Positions 7,756 through 15,908 are shown, counted from the stretch's first letter. The stretch is 33,290 nt of DNA from Natronosalvus hydrolyticus (GCA_025517525.1 JAOPJZ010000031.1:1-33290), one strand, 5' to 3'. Translations and numbers: made by a program. The notes: a model not told the origin generated them from the letters alone.

Positions 7756-8244
7756 TCAATCCGTCCGCTTCATTTCACTCGGCGTCGAAGAATCACTGGA
7801 TCGGGAGAGTTGCGGTTCGTGGCCACGAATACACACGAGGTTCTCACGCCCGAGTCGTAATTTCGTGACCTGCCCATCGTTCTCCAGTTCGCTCAGGAGA
7901 CGACTCACTTTCGCTTTCGACCAGTCGACGGAGTCGACGATAGCCGACTGTTTCATCCGACCACCGTTATCCCGGATGAGTGAACAAACCAGTTCCCTGT
8001 CCGTCTTGACGCTTTGCTGATCCGTGTAGCCACTGTCCTCGCTTTTGGTTCGTGTAAGTCGTTTTTTCACGTGCAGCGAACCAGCCAGTACGGCCAGGAC
8101 CATGATCCCCACCAGGGCCGCGAAATGGGATCGACGATCAGTCTGTAAGATGAACTCGCTGGGCAGGGCAAAGAACCGGGTAACGTCGATCCAGACCCAC
8201 GCGTTTTCGAGGAGGAATACACCGGTGATTTGTGTGGAATTCAT
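7756..8244 (-). CDS. Membrane-anchored winged-helix regulator
   Basis: A 162-residue protein. Residues about 37-58 are one clear membrane helix (HFAALVGIMVLAVLAGSLHV), followed by basic residues. Residues about 75-145 are a winged helix of the MarR/IclR-like type seen in DUF7343 proteins (RELVCSLIRDNGGRMKQSAI, then SKAKVSRLLSELENDGQVTK and a wing LRLGRENLVCI). The shape is that of a one-component transmembrane transcription factor with a small outside segment. The target is unknown. The ATG at 8244 is chosen because the upstream in-frame extension is unlike protein and crosses the TATA-like element near 8312. Confidence 0.75.
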   Translation of the reverse strand: MNSTQITGVFLLENAWVWIDVTRFFALPSEFILQTDRRSHFAALVGIMVLAVLAGSLHVKKRLTRTKSEDSGYTDQQSVKTDRELVCSLIRDNGGRMKQSAIVDSVDWSKAKVSRLLSELENDGQVTKLRLGRENLVCIRGHEPQLSRSSDSSTPSEMKRTD

Positions 8245-8565
8245 GGAAACTGAATCGTGAACGGTGCTCGAGTGACAGTTCGTCAGCATCAAACGACACG
8301 TGGCACCTAAATCATTTTTATAAGGAAGACAGGTTGTACTCGGAATTTGAGAGTGAAAGCGACAGGACACTCACGAACGACAGGACGATCGAAGGCACTG
8401 ATAGCGTTCGCTGTCGCCTCTTTTCGATCGACGACGAACCGGAGTGGTCGCTGATCGGAAAACAGTGACAATATCCAGTGAACATCATTGTACATCCCAT
8501 CCCAAGACGGTGTCGCAGTAACTGTGTAAATCGTTTCACTGGCTACTATAATCCCTATACATCTC
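8245..8565. other. 321-base spacer without a gene
   Basis: It holds a TATA-like TTATAAAAATGA (minus strand, about 8308-8319) that can serve the winged-helix gene with a leader of about 45 bases. The open frames crossing it have random composition. No repeat or strong hairpin was seen. Confidence 0.5.
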
Positions 8566-8916
8566 TCAGAGAGGAACACCGACCGCGTCGACCGTTGTGA
8601 TACCGGCAACAGCCAGGAGCGTCAATACGATCAGGACGCTGAGCCAGGCAACCAGCGTAATGAGGATTGCCCGTAACCATCCGCCAGGATATCGGGCATT
8701 GATCACCGCCAAATACGCCAGAAACACGAGTATCGGGCCCAGTAGTGGAATCCAGCCGAAAAAGAAGCCGACAACGGCCCAGACGAGTGCGCCGAACAAC
8801 GCCGTGATGAAGGCGTAGGTGTAATCTGATGTATCGACGATGACTCGAGCGCCCACGTATATTCCGAGTGCGCCGATCAGGAGGCTCACGATGAAGACGA
8901 TGATACTGTTCAGCAT
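8566..8916 (-). CDS. Small four-helix membrane protein of unknown function
   Basis: A 116-residue, almost wholly hydrophobic protein with about four transmembrane helices (residues 2-27, 34-54, 57-74 and 82-108) and a PGGW turn before the last. No catalytic motif is visible. The ATG at 8916 begins directly with a helix, and an AT-rich box at 8941-8950 is at the right distance for a leaderless start, so the longer frame to 8988 is not used. The function is unknown. Confidence 0.75.
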   Translation of the reverse strand: MLNSIIVFIVSLLIGALGIYVGARVIVDTSDYTYAFITALFGALVWAVVGFFFGWIPLLGPILVFLAYLAVINARYPGGWLRAILITLVAWLSVLIVLTLLAVAGITTVDAVGVPL

Positions 8917-8940
8917 ACCCCTTGCATTGTGATCGGGTGC

Positions 8941-8950
8941 AGTAACTAAT
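8941..8950 (-). promoter_or_regulatory. TATA box of the small membrane protein gene
   Basis: ATTAGTTACT on the minus strand lies 25-34 bases before the ATG at 8916. Confidence 0.4.
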
Positions 8951-9116
8951 GGCTCCCTACACGCGAAATGTAATGCTTGCCTGACCACGATCAGCCAGTC
9001 GAATACAGCTGTTTCTCTCGAGGAGTGTGAACGATGACAACAGTCCCTATCGAGGGATCGCTGTAATCACGCACCGCTGAGAGCCGAACCCGTTGCGCGC
9101 GATTTACGGTTCCCTA

Positions 9117-10145
9117 TCAATCGTCTGACCGCCCGGTTTCTGCCGAAGTGTGCTCATCGCCGGCCGCGCGAGACTGTTTAGCCTCGCTGCCGTCTCGTCG
9201 CCTGTGCTCCATCCGCTGTAATCCAGTCTCGAGGTCGATACGGGCCTCGAAGTCGAGCTCCCGTTTACAGCGGGTCGTCGATGCAACGCTGTGACGGATA
9301 TCACCCGGACGAGGTGGTTTGTGTACGATCGGGGAGTCGGAACCGGTTACAGACAAAATCTTCGACGCCAACTCGAGAATAGACGTGCCAGTACCGGTCC
9401 CAACGTTAAGCGACGAGGTATCGACATCGATGCTCGCCGCCCGAATAGTTGCAGTGACGACGTCGTCGACGTGAACGAAATCGCGAGTTTGCTCCCCATC
9501 GCCTTTTATCGTGATCGGTTCGCCGGACCGCGCCTGCTCGAAAAACGTCGAGATGACGCCGCTGTAGGGCCCCTGCTGTCTGGGCCCGTAGACGTTGAAA
9601 TATCTGAGCGCTACGGCCTCGAGGTCGTAGCACTCCCGATAGACACGAGCGTACTGATCGAGCGCCAATTTCTGGACCCCGTAGGGTGACGTCGGACGTA
9701 ACGAATCGCCTTCAGCAACAGGGACGTTCGACGGATGGCCGTAGACGGCTGCACTCGAGGCCAACACGACCCGCGCGTCTTCGATTCTGGCCTGTTCGAG
9801 CACCGAGTGGGTCGCCTCGAGGTTGACGGCGTGACTTGCCCGTGGCTCGTCGATACTCTGTTCGACGCTCACGATGGCAGCGTGATGGAAAATGATGTCA
9901 ACGTCTCTGGCCGCTCGCTGAAGCGCTATTTCGTCTCGAACGTCACCCTCGATGATGGTTGCCTCGTCGTGAACGTGGTCTCGAGTACCGGTCGAAAACC
10001 GGTCGAGTACGCGAACGTCGTTGTCTGAAACCAGCGCATCGACCAGGTGACTGCCGATAAAGCCGCCGCCACCGGTTACGAGAATTCGTTTTCCCTCGAG
10101 CGAATCGGCCTTGAGGGCCGGTTCGGCTGTCTTCTCGGGTGTCAT
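9117..10145 (-). CDS. NAD-dependent nucleotide-sugar epimerase/dehydratase (UDP-glucose 4-epimerase type)
   Basis: A 342-residue extended short-chain dehydrogenase. The NAD site is the Rossmann loop GGGGFIG at 25-31. The catalytic set is Ser130/131 (in ASSAAVYG) and Tyr155-x3-Lys159 (YGVQK). The conserved RYFNVYGPRQ and later GDGEQTRDFVHVDD segments are diagnostic of the GalE/UDP-GlcNAc epimerase group. It probably interconverts UDP-hexoses for glycoprotein N-glycans or surface polysaccharide, although the exact sugar cannot be read from sequence. The final 35 residues are a charged tail beyond the fold. ATG 10145 is preferred over TTG 10157, and a TATA box at 10171-10180 fits a leaderless start. 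Confidence 0.9.
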   Translation of the reverse strand: MTPEKTAEPALKADSLEGKRILVTGGGGFIGSHLVDALVSDNDVRVLDRFSTGTRDHVHDEATIIEGDVRDEIALQRAARDVDIIFHHAAIVSVEQSIDEPRASHAVNLEATHSVLEQARIEDARVVLASSAAVYGHPSNVPVAEGDSLRPTSPYGVQKLALDQYARVYRECYDLEAVALRYFNVYGPRQQGPYSGVISTFFEQARSGEPITIKGDGEQTRDFVHVDDVVTATIRAASIDVDTSSLNVGTGTGTSILELASKILSVTGSDSPIVHKPPRPGDIRHSVASTTRCKRELDFEARIDLETGLQRMEHRRRDGSEAKQSRAAGDEHTSAETGRSDD

Positions 10146-10170
10146 TGACGCTGGCAACTGGCGGGCGGCG

Positions 10171-10180
10171 GTTTAGTATG
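10171..10180 (-). promoter_or_regulatory. TATA box of the epimerase gene
   Basis: CATACTAAAC on the minus strand lies 26-35 bases before the ATG at 10145. Confidence 0.45.
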
Positions 10181-10277
10181 AAGGGCGTACCCGATCGGTG
10201 CCCCTCGAGCAGGACGACTTACCGTACCATTGCTGTCAGGCTTCCCACTTTGGTGCCCGGTGAGAAGCCAACAGAAG

Positions 10278-10284
10278 CTATTTG
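10278..10284 (+). promoter_or_regulatory. TATA box of the dihydroorotase-family gene
   Basis: CTATTTG lies 25-31 bases before ATG 10309, and only 16-22 before ATG 10300. It therefore favours 10309 as the leaderless start. Confidence 0.45.
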
Positions 10285-10308
10285 AGCGGTCCTTCGGAAA
10301 TGTACATA

Positions 10309-11670
10309 ATGACTGTTGATCTCGTCGTCCGCAATGGAACGGTCGTTACACCGGCCGGCCGAAGCGCGGACGCAGGCATCGCCGTCGACGGGGAGCGTAT
10401 CGTCGCCGTCGGTCGAAGCGACCAGCTACCCACAGCAGACCGCGAAATCGACGCCGACGGAAACGTCATCGTCCCAGGAATCGTCGATTGTCACATTCAC
10501 AATCGCGAACCTGGCCTCGAGTACAAAGAAGACTGGGAGTCGGCAACGCGGGCGGCTGCTGCGGGAGGCGTCACTACTGTCGTCGGCATGCCGAACACGG
10601 ATCCGATCATCGACCGACCCGAACACCTCCAACTGAAATTCGAGCGCGGTGAGGCGTCGGCTCACGTTGATTTCCAGAGTTACGTGGTCGTTACCAGCGA
10701 CAACCTCTCGTTGATCCCCGACCTTGACGACGCTGGTGCGCTCGGTTACAAGATATTCCTCGGCTCGACCGTCGGTGACGTTCCACCACCGAGCGATGGC
10801 GAAATTCTCGAGGCGATGGAACTGATCGAGCGAACGGGCAAGCGCCTCGGTTTCCACGAAGAAAATGGCGAAATTGTCGACCATTACACGGCGCAGTTCA
10901 GGGCGGCTGGGAAAAACAAGCCGATCGATTTTGCCCACTCGCGGCCGGTAATCGCCGAACAGGAGGCCATCGAACGGATGCTCACGTTCGCCGAGGAAAC
11001 CGGCGTCAAGGTGCATATGTATCACGTCTCCTCCGGCGCAGGTGCAGAAGCCGTCGCTCGGGGAAAAGACCGCGGGATCGACGTCACAGCCGAAACCTGC
11101 CCGCATTACCTCTGGTTTACCGAGGACGTGTTGCGAGAGAAAGGTAACGTCGCTCGCATTCAACCGCCGATTCGCGATAGCGATCAGCGAGACCGCCTCT
11201 GGGCAGCTCTCGAGTCAGGTGCGATCGATTGTATCGCTACCGACCACGCACCACACACTGACGAAGAGAAACTCGTCGACGATCCCTTCGGCAACACCTG
11301 GGATGCCATTTCGGGATTCGTCGGCCTCGAGACCGAGATCCCGGCGTTGTTGACCTTCGTCGATCAGGGGAGACTGACGCTCGAGGAGTGGGTCTATCAC
11401 CACGCCGCCCGCCCCGCACAGGTCTGGGGAATGTACCCGCAAAAAGGCTCGTTGCAGGTCGGCACGGACGCCGATTTCACCATTGTCGACCCCGAACACG
11501 AGTGGACGCTCGAGGACCGACACACGCTCCACTCGAAAAATTGCGTGACGCCGTTCGAAGGCGAGTCCTTCACCGGAAAAGCGACGACGACGGTCGTTCG
11601 GGGCGAGGTCGTCTATCAGGACGGTTCGGTCATCGGCGAGTCCGGGTACGGTACTCGAGTCGACGTCTGA
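10309..11670 (+). CDS. Dihydroorotase-family amidohydrolase (probable dihydroorotase)
   Basis: A 453-residue zinc amidohydrolase of the cyclic-amidase superfamily. All metal positions are present: H62 and H64 (HIHNREPG), the likely carboxylated K148 (GYKIFLG), H183, H239 and the catalytic D312 (ATDHAPH). The REPG loop is the dihydroorotase signature that binds the substrate carboxylate, whereas allantoinases have NEPG. The predicted reaction is reversible cyclisation of carbamoyl-aspartate to dihydroorotate in pyrimidine synthesis. The convergent neighbour, 56 bases away, is dihydroorotate dehydrogenase, the next pathway enzyme, which supports the assignment. The HIHN in place of the more usual HVHF leaves open a hydantoinase-like paralogue. 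The short gap between the two stops contains a T-rich CCTTTTGTC. Confidence 0.8.
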   Translation: MTVDLVVRNGTVVTPAGRSADAGIAVDGERIVAVGRSDQLPTADREIDADGNVIVPGIVDCHIHNREPGLEYKEDWESATRAAAAGGVTTVVGMPNTDPIIDRPEHLQLKFERGEASAHVDFQSYVVVTSDNLSLIPDLDDAGALGYKIFLGSTVGDVPPPSDGEILEAMELIERTGKRLGFHEENGEIVDHYTAQFRAAGKNKPIDFAHSRPVIAEQEAIERMLTFAEETGVKVHMYHVSSGAGAEAVARGKDRGIDVTAETCPHYLWFTEDVLREKGNVARIQPPIRDSDQRDRLWAALESGAIDCIATDHAPHTDEEKLVDDPFGNTWDAISGFVGLETEIPALLTFVDQGRLTLEEWVYHHAARPAQVWGMYPQKGSLQVGTDADFTIVDPEHEWTLEDRHTLHSKNCVTPFEGESFTGKATTTVVRGEVVYQDGSVIGESGYGTRVDV

Positions 11671-11726
11671 TTGGATCGTAGGTCCTTTCAGTCCTCGACT
11701 GCCTTTTGTCTCATCTGTAAAGCCAA

Positions 11727-12794
11727 TCAGTCCTCGAGATCCGCTCCAATCGCTGCCTCAATCGATGCAAACCCGTCTCGCTCGAGCAACTCGACCAGCC
11801 CTTTGTTGATTTCGCGGGCAGTCGATGGACCGTTGTAGACGAAGCCGGTATACAACTGCACAAGCGAGGCACCAGCCCTGATCTTTTCGTAGGCGCTTTC
11901 GGCCGAGTCGACGCCGCCGACGCCGATGATCGGCAGGTCGGTGTTCGAAGCCAGCAACTCGATGACGTGCGTCGACTGCTCGCGGAGCGGTGCACCACTC
12001 ATGCCACCCCATTCGTCGCGTTCCGGGGCTTGCAGTCCCTCACGACTGGTCGTGGTATTCGTCGCGATCAGCCCGTCGACGCCATGTGACTCGACGATTT
12101 CGAGCAACTCGAGAATCGACTCGTCGGGCGAATCGGAGCCAATCTTGACGAGAATCGGAACTTCGAAGTCGTTTTCAGTCTCGAGGGTTTCGAAAATCGA
12201 CTCGAGGTGTTCGGGGGAATTCTCGTCGAACGTATCGGGCGTGTTCGGACAGGAGACGTTGACGACGACGTAGTCGGCGAACGGATTAAGACGGGTGAAA
12301 ACGCGTCGGTAGTCCTCGATTGCTTCGCGTTCTGTCGAGGGATTCATTTTGCCGATATTCACCCCGAGTGGCACGCCTGGCGTAGAGTCTGCGAGGAGGC
12401 GCTCTTTGACGGCTTCCATGCCATCACCGTTGAACCCCATGCGATTGATCATCGCACCGTCTTCCTGCAGGCGGAACAATCGGGGCTTTTCATTGCCCGT
12501 CTGGGAGTACGGCGTGACCGTACCGATTTCGACGAACCCGAATCCCAGCGCCTCGAGTGCGTGGGTACACTCGGCGTTTTTGTCGAATCCCGCGGCGATG
12601 CCGACCGGGTTCGGGAACTGCGTGCCAAAGCGCTCGAGTTCCAGAGCGGGATGTTCGTACTGATAGACAGAACGAAGGGCAGTGCGTGTCGGCCAGGTCG
12701 ACTGCCCCAGGCGAAGCAATCGCTTCCCAAGGGTATGGGCCAACTCTGGCGGGAGTCGAAACGCCAGCGGCCGAAGGCGTGAGTAGCAAGTCAT
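11727..12794 (-). CDS. pyrD: Dihydroorotate dehydrogenase (quinone type, class 2-like)
   Basis: A 355-residue FMN enzyme that oxidises dihydroorotate to orotate in pyrimidine synthesis. The N-terminal extension (residues 1-35, LRPLAFRLPPELAHTLGKRL) is the membrane-associating helix pair of class 2 enzymes, which pass electrons to quinone. FMN/substrate motifs are AAGFDKN (68-74), GTVTP (91-95), NRMGFN (117-122) and the C-terminal IGVGGV loop. At the catalytic loop the protein reads NVSCPNT, with Cys182 where class 2 enzymes have serine. The codon is TGT at 12251-12249 on the minus strand. The start is the ATG at 12794, with a TATA-like TTTTA 27-31 bases upstream. Confidence 0.93.
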   Translation of the reverse strand: MTCYSRLRPLAFRLPPELAHTLGKRLLRLGQSTWPTRTALRSVYQYEHPALELERFGTQFPNPVGIAAGFDKNAECTHALEALGFGFVEIGTVTPYSQTGNEKPRLFRLQEDGAMINRMGFNGDGMEAVKERLLADSTPGVPLGVNIGKMNPSTEREAIEDYRRVFTRLNPFADYVVVNVSCPNTPDTFDENSPEHLESIFETLETENDFEVPILVKIGSDSPDESILELLEIVESHGVDGLIATNTTTSREGLQAPERDEWGGMSGAPLREQSTHVIELLASNTDLPIIGVGGVDSAESAYEKIRAGASLVQLYTGFVYNGPSTAREINKGLVELLERDGFASIEAAIGADLED

Positions 12795-13128
12795 TGGGTG
12801 AACTGGTTCGTGGACGTACCTAAAAGAATCGGACCGGTGCCAGCGCGCATGACAATTAATTTTCTCCGGTGGTCACTCTCCCTGGGCGCAAAGATTGGCC
12901 GAATCCATTACTATCACTATCCCTACGTTTTGACGCTGAATATCTTCTCGAGTGATACCGGAGTGCTGAATAGGAACATGAATGTTCGTTCGGAATCCGA
13001 AACAAGCGTCGGTCCAGACGCCTGTGTTCGAAAGATAACGAAATAGTTTTCCTACGACTCCCGCATGAGTCGACTACCAGACAACAGAGCCATGAGTAAC
13101 GTATTTCCGCCGAGCGGAGGGATTTTCT
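12795..13128. other. 334-base divergent promoter region between pyrD and the Mrp operon
   Basis: The left end holds the pyrD TATA box. The right end holds an AT-rich AGATAACGAAATAG (13033-13046) that could be the operon's TATA element, a 24-codon leader frame and the ribosome binding site of the first antiporter gene. The middle (about 12850-13010) shows no gene. Confidence 0.5.
12821..12825 (-). promoter_or_regulatory. TATA box of pyrD
   Basis: TTTTA (inside TCTTTTAGG) on the minus strand lies 27-31 bases before the pyrD ATG, consistent with a leaderless transcript. Confidence 0.45.
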
Positions 13129-13139
13129 GTGGGGACTGA
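13065..13139 (+). CDS. Possible 24-codon leader ORF overlapping the Mrp operon start
   Basis: It starts at an ATG about 19-32 bases after an AT-rich promoter-like element, so it could be translated leaderless. It runs MSRLPDNRAM... and ends with TGA at 13137-13139, 8 bases inside the first antiporter gene in another frame. The ribosome binding site GGAGGG (13116-13121) of that gene lies within this ORF. The arrangement would allow translational coupling or attenuation. It is too short to test by composition. Confidence 0.3.
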   Translation: MSRLPDNRAMSNVFPPSGGIFCGD

Positions 13140-14172
13140 GCGACTGCTCGTCCCGCTTTCTCGCTCGCCAACTGTCCGTCAGACGGTGGCCTACGCCGTA
13201 CAGTCCGGGCTCGAGTCGTCGCCCGAAACGCTGTCGTGTCACCTCGTCGTTGCCGTGCCCTACGAGGCTGACGTTCCCGAAGAACAGGAAGCCCTCGATG
13301 AGGCGCGCAGCTTGCTCGAGCGTGCAGTCACCTGGGTCAAAGAAGATGCAGCCGGGACCGAGGCAACTGTCGAGTGTGAAACGGCAGTGCTCGGGAGTGA
13401 CGAGTACCTCTTCGGTCCGAAAGACTACGCCAGAACGTTTCAGGCCTACGCCGAAGAACACGATATCGACCGACTCGTCCTCGACCCCGAGTACCAGCCT
13501 GGTGCAACCGCACCGATCTTACAACCGCTCGAGCGAGAACTGGCACGCTGTTCGTTGCCGTTTACCGAAGCACCGGTCGAACGGCCGGCCCAGCACGAAC
13601 GGTTGACCGGAACGGCGAGCTGGAGCCGTTTTCTCTCGCTGTTCGGCATCTCGTTTGCGTTTTATCTCATTCTGGGCGACCCAACGTACTGGTTCGATCT
13701 CGTGACGGGGACCGCTGTCGGTCTGATCGTCGCCGTTACCCTTTCACACGTGACTTTCTCGACGGCTCCGACATTTCCGGAATCGCCGATACGGGTACTC
13801 AGATTAGTCGTCTACGTGCCCTATCTCATCTTTGAAATAATCAAAGCGAACATCCTCATCTCGCTGGTCATCTTGCGCCCCTCGATGCCGATCAATCCCC
13901 GAATGACCCAGGTGAACGCTCGCGTTCGGAGCGGACTCCCGCTCCTTGCACTCGCAAACAGTATTACGCTCACGCCAGGTACGCTCACCGTTCGGGCCAA
14001 CGACCAGCGACTGCTGGTCCATACGTTGATCGACGACGCTCGAGAGGACCTGTTCGATGGCGGTCTGGAACGTGCTATCAGGTTCGTGTTCCACGGTCGT
14101 GAGTCGGCGAGAATCCCGACGCCTCGAGAACGCGGTGATACGGAAATCCTCAACGGAGGTAGCGACGAATGA
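13129..14172 (+). CDS. mrpE: Mrp-type Na+/H+ antiporter subunit E with N-terminal UspA-like domain
   Basis: A 347-residue protein with two parts. Residues 1-150 resemble a universal-stress-protein fold (starting TERLLVPLSRSPTVRQTVAYA). Residues about 160-340 are the MrpE/MnhE domain, with two or three membrane helices (SLFGISFAFYLILGDPTYWF, then VYVPYLIFEIIKANILISLVIL) and the conserved SITLTPGTLTV motif. The E subunit belongs to the small-subunit group of the antiporter that exchanges Na+ for H+ and is needed for full activity. The GTG start is decided by GGAGGG seven bases upstream and an in-frame stop at 13093 with no other start between. It is first in the operon. The UspA-like part may bind nucleotide as a regulatory domain (inference). 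Confidence 0.88.
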   Translation: MGTERLLVPLSRSPTVRQTVAYAVQSGLESSPETLSCHLVVAVPYEADVPEEQEALDEARSLLERAVTWVKEDAAGTEATVECETAVLGSDEYLFGPKDYARTFQAYAEEHDIDRLVLDPEYQPGATAPILQPLERELARCSLPFTEAPVERPAQHERLTGTASWSRFLSLFGISFAFYLILGDPTYWFDLVTGTAVGLIVAVTLSHVTFSTAPTFPESPIRVLRLVVYVPYLIFEIIKANILISLVILRPSMPINPRMTQVNARVRSGLPLLALANSITLTPGTLTVRANDQRLLVHTLIDDAREDLFDGGLERAIRFVFHGRESARIPTPRERGDTEILNGGSDE

Positions 14173-14450
14173 TTCCCACTGATATCAACGAGATCTTCCT
14201 GTTTGCGGCGGCGATTTTCGTCCTCCTCGCCATTGCAATGTTTTATCGGGCAGTGGCCGGACCGACGACACAGGACCGACTCCTCGCGGTGAACGTCCTG
14301 GGAACGAACACGGTCGTTATCTTGGCCCTCCTCGCAGCGGGACTCGACCAGCCATGGTTCCTCGATATCGCCCTAATTTACGCTTTGCTTAACTTCCTCA
14401 TGGCGGTTGCCATCTCCAAGTTCACCGTCGAACGAGGTGGGGTCCTTTGA
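14169..14450 (+). CDS. mrpF: Mrp-type antiporter subunit F
   Basis: A 93-residue protein with three membrane helices (residues 7-27, 36-57 and 62-84) and the family's conserved FYRAVAGPTTQDRLLAVNVLG segment after helix 1 (MrpF/MnhF/PhaF). It is a small structural subunit of the antiporter complex. The start overlaps the mrpE stop as ATGA, with GGAGGT eight bases upstream at 14155-14160. This indicates translational coupling. Confidence 0.93.
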   Translation: MIPTDINEIFLFAAAIFVLLAIAMFYRAVAGPTTQDRLLAVNVLGTNTVVILALLAAGLDQPWFLDIALIYALLNFLMAVAISKFTVERGGVL

Positions 14451-14848
14451 TCGAAACCGTCCGCTTCTGGGCCATTATTATCTTGCTCGCGCTGGGTGTC
14501 TTCTTTACGTTCGTCTCCGCAGTCGGTGTGCTCCGATTGCCGGACGTGTACGCACGCGCTCACACCGCTTCACAGACCGACACGCTCGGCGCGGGACTCG
14601 CCCTTGCCGCCGTCGCGGTCGCACTCGGCTGGCAACACGCGACGGTCTACACCGTCCTGTTGTTGTTCTTCGTGTTCATCACGAACCCCACGGCAGCACA
14701 CGCAATTGCCCGCTCTGCAGCGGAGATGGACATCCAGCCCTGGACCGCAGATGAGACAAACGACAGCTCTGGTCCGAACCTCGAGGCAGATGATGGCTCC
14801 GACCTCGAGGAATCGACGGACGGCTTCGACGGAGGTGAGTCGCGATGA
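14447..14848 (+). CDS. mrpG: Mrp-type antiporter subunit G
   Basis: A 133-residue MnhG/PhaG-family protein. It has three membrane helices and the conserved stretch VGVLRLPDVYARAHTASQTDTLG between helices 1 and 2. Residues 100-133 are a haloarchaeal-style acidic tail (about ten Asp/Glu) facing the cytoplasm, probably for salt adaptation. It starts with TTG, overlapping the mrpF stop as TTGA, preceded by a GAGGTGG-like site. The weak start codon may lower its output relative to its neighbours. Confidence 0.92.
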   Translation: MIETVRFWAIIILLALGVFFTFVSAVGVLRLPDVYARAHTASQTDTLGAGLALAAVAVALGWQHATVYTVLLLFFVFITNPTAAHAIARSAAEMDIQPWTADETNDSSGPNLEADDGSDLEESTDGFDGGESR

Positions 14849-15384
14849 GTCTCGTCGCCTACACGCTCGTAGCGTTTATTCTCGTCACTGCAGTGGCAAC
14901 TGCACTGTTCCGAGATGTCCTTTCAGCAATCGTCGTCTTCGGGGCCTACAGTCTGGGCATGGCGATTCTGTACACGTTGTTGCTCGCCCCCGACGTCGCT
15001 ATGACCGAGGCGGCTATCGGGGCCGGAGTCACGACGATTTTGCTCCTGTTGACGATTGCTCGAACGAGCAGGCCGAGTACGGAACGGCTATTCGAGCCGA
15101 TCAACGTGCCCGCACTGGTCATCGTAGGGGCGTTCGTCCTCGTCCTGGTAACACAGTTGCTCCCGGAGATGTACGCCGTTGGAGACCCAGCGGCCCCAGT
15201 CTGGTCGAATCCCGAGGTTACCCAGGCGTACCTCGAGCAGACCTACCGCGATACGGGGGTCCAGAACGCTGTTACAGCCGTCCTCGCTGCGTATCGTGGA
15301 TTCGACACGTTCGGTGAGGCGGTCGTCGTCTTCGCCGCCGGGATTGCCACATTGTTGGTACTCAAACGGGAGGTGTTTGCCTGA
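14845..15384 (+). CDS. MrpA C-terminal-like subunit (MbhD/DUF4040 plus MbhE-like)
   Basis: A 179-residue membrane protein. Residues 1-75 match the MbhD/DUF4040 domain (AIVVFGAYSLGMAILYTLLLAPDVAMTEAAIGAG). Residues about 85-179 match the MbhE-like part and end with FDTFGEAVVVFAAGIATLLVL. In bacterial Mrp complexes both parts are fused to the C-terminus of the large MrpA subunit, whereas here they form a separate gene, as in membrane-bound hydrogenase operons. The acidic residue in APDVAMTEAAIGAG is at the position thought to be part of the ion path in related complexes (family knowledge). It overlaps mrpG as ATGA and has a GGAGGTGAG ribosome binding site. Confidence 0.88.
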   Translation: MSLVAYTLVAFILVTAVATALFRDVLSAIVVFGAYSLGMAILYTLLLAPDVAMTEAAIGAGVTTILLLLTIARTSRPSTERLFEPINVPALVIVGAFVLVLVTQLLPEMYAVGDPAAPVWSNPEVTQAYLEQTYRDTGVQNAVTAVLAAYRGFDTFGEAVVVFAAGIATLLVLKREVFA

Positions 15385-15908
15385 TGGCTGACAGCCGTTC
15401 GACCGGCTACGAGGACACGTATACCGAAAGTCAGGTTATCCTGACTGCAGTGAAGGTTATCGCCCCGTTTACGTTGACCTACGGAATGTTCATGACGCTC
15501 CACGGAGCAGACACTCCCGGCGGGAGCTTCCAGGGTGGAGCGATTATCGGCGTCACGGTACTCATGCTGGCGTTCGCGTTCGGCATCGAGCCGACTCGCC
15601 AGTGGCTCAAAAACAGTGTCATCGTCTCACTCGTTGCCGGCGGCGTTGCAATCTTCGTCGGCGTTGGGCTCGCGACTATGGCCCTCGGCGGAAACTTCCT
15701 CCAGTACGAACTGTTCGATACCGAACTGGGGATTCCCGACGGGACCAAGTGGGGGATGGAAGCCATCGAAATCGGGGGAATCGCCCTCATCGTCGCCGGC
15801 GTGGTCATCACGCTGTTTTTTGCGACGGCTGCAGGCTTCACTCCCGAAGGACGGAGCTACAGAACGGATTCGACCGACACGGACGACGAGGTGATTACCG
15901 ATGATTGA
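15384..15908 (+). CDS. mrpB: Mrp-type antiporter subunit B
   Basis: A 174-residue MnhB-family protein. It shows the hallmark VIAPFTLTYGMFMTLHGADTPGGSFQGGAI, with the conserved HG..TPGGGFQGG-type loop, and four membrane helices, followed by an acidic C-terminal tail. It probably packs against subunit C and the MbhD/E-like subunit at the sodium-translocating end of the complex. The ATG shares one base with the previous stop (TGATG), and GGGAGGTG lies upstream. Confidence 0.93.
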   Translation: MADSRSTGYEDTYTESQVILTAVKVIAPFTLTYGMFMTLHGADTPGGSFQGGAIIGVTVLMLAFAFGIEPTRQWLKNSVIVSLVAGGVAIFVGVGLATMALGGNFLQYELFDTELGIPDGTKWGMEAIEIGGIALIVAGVVITLFFATAAGFTPEGRSYRTDSTDTDDEVITDD

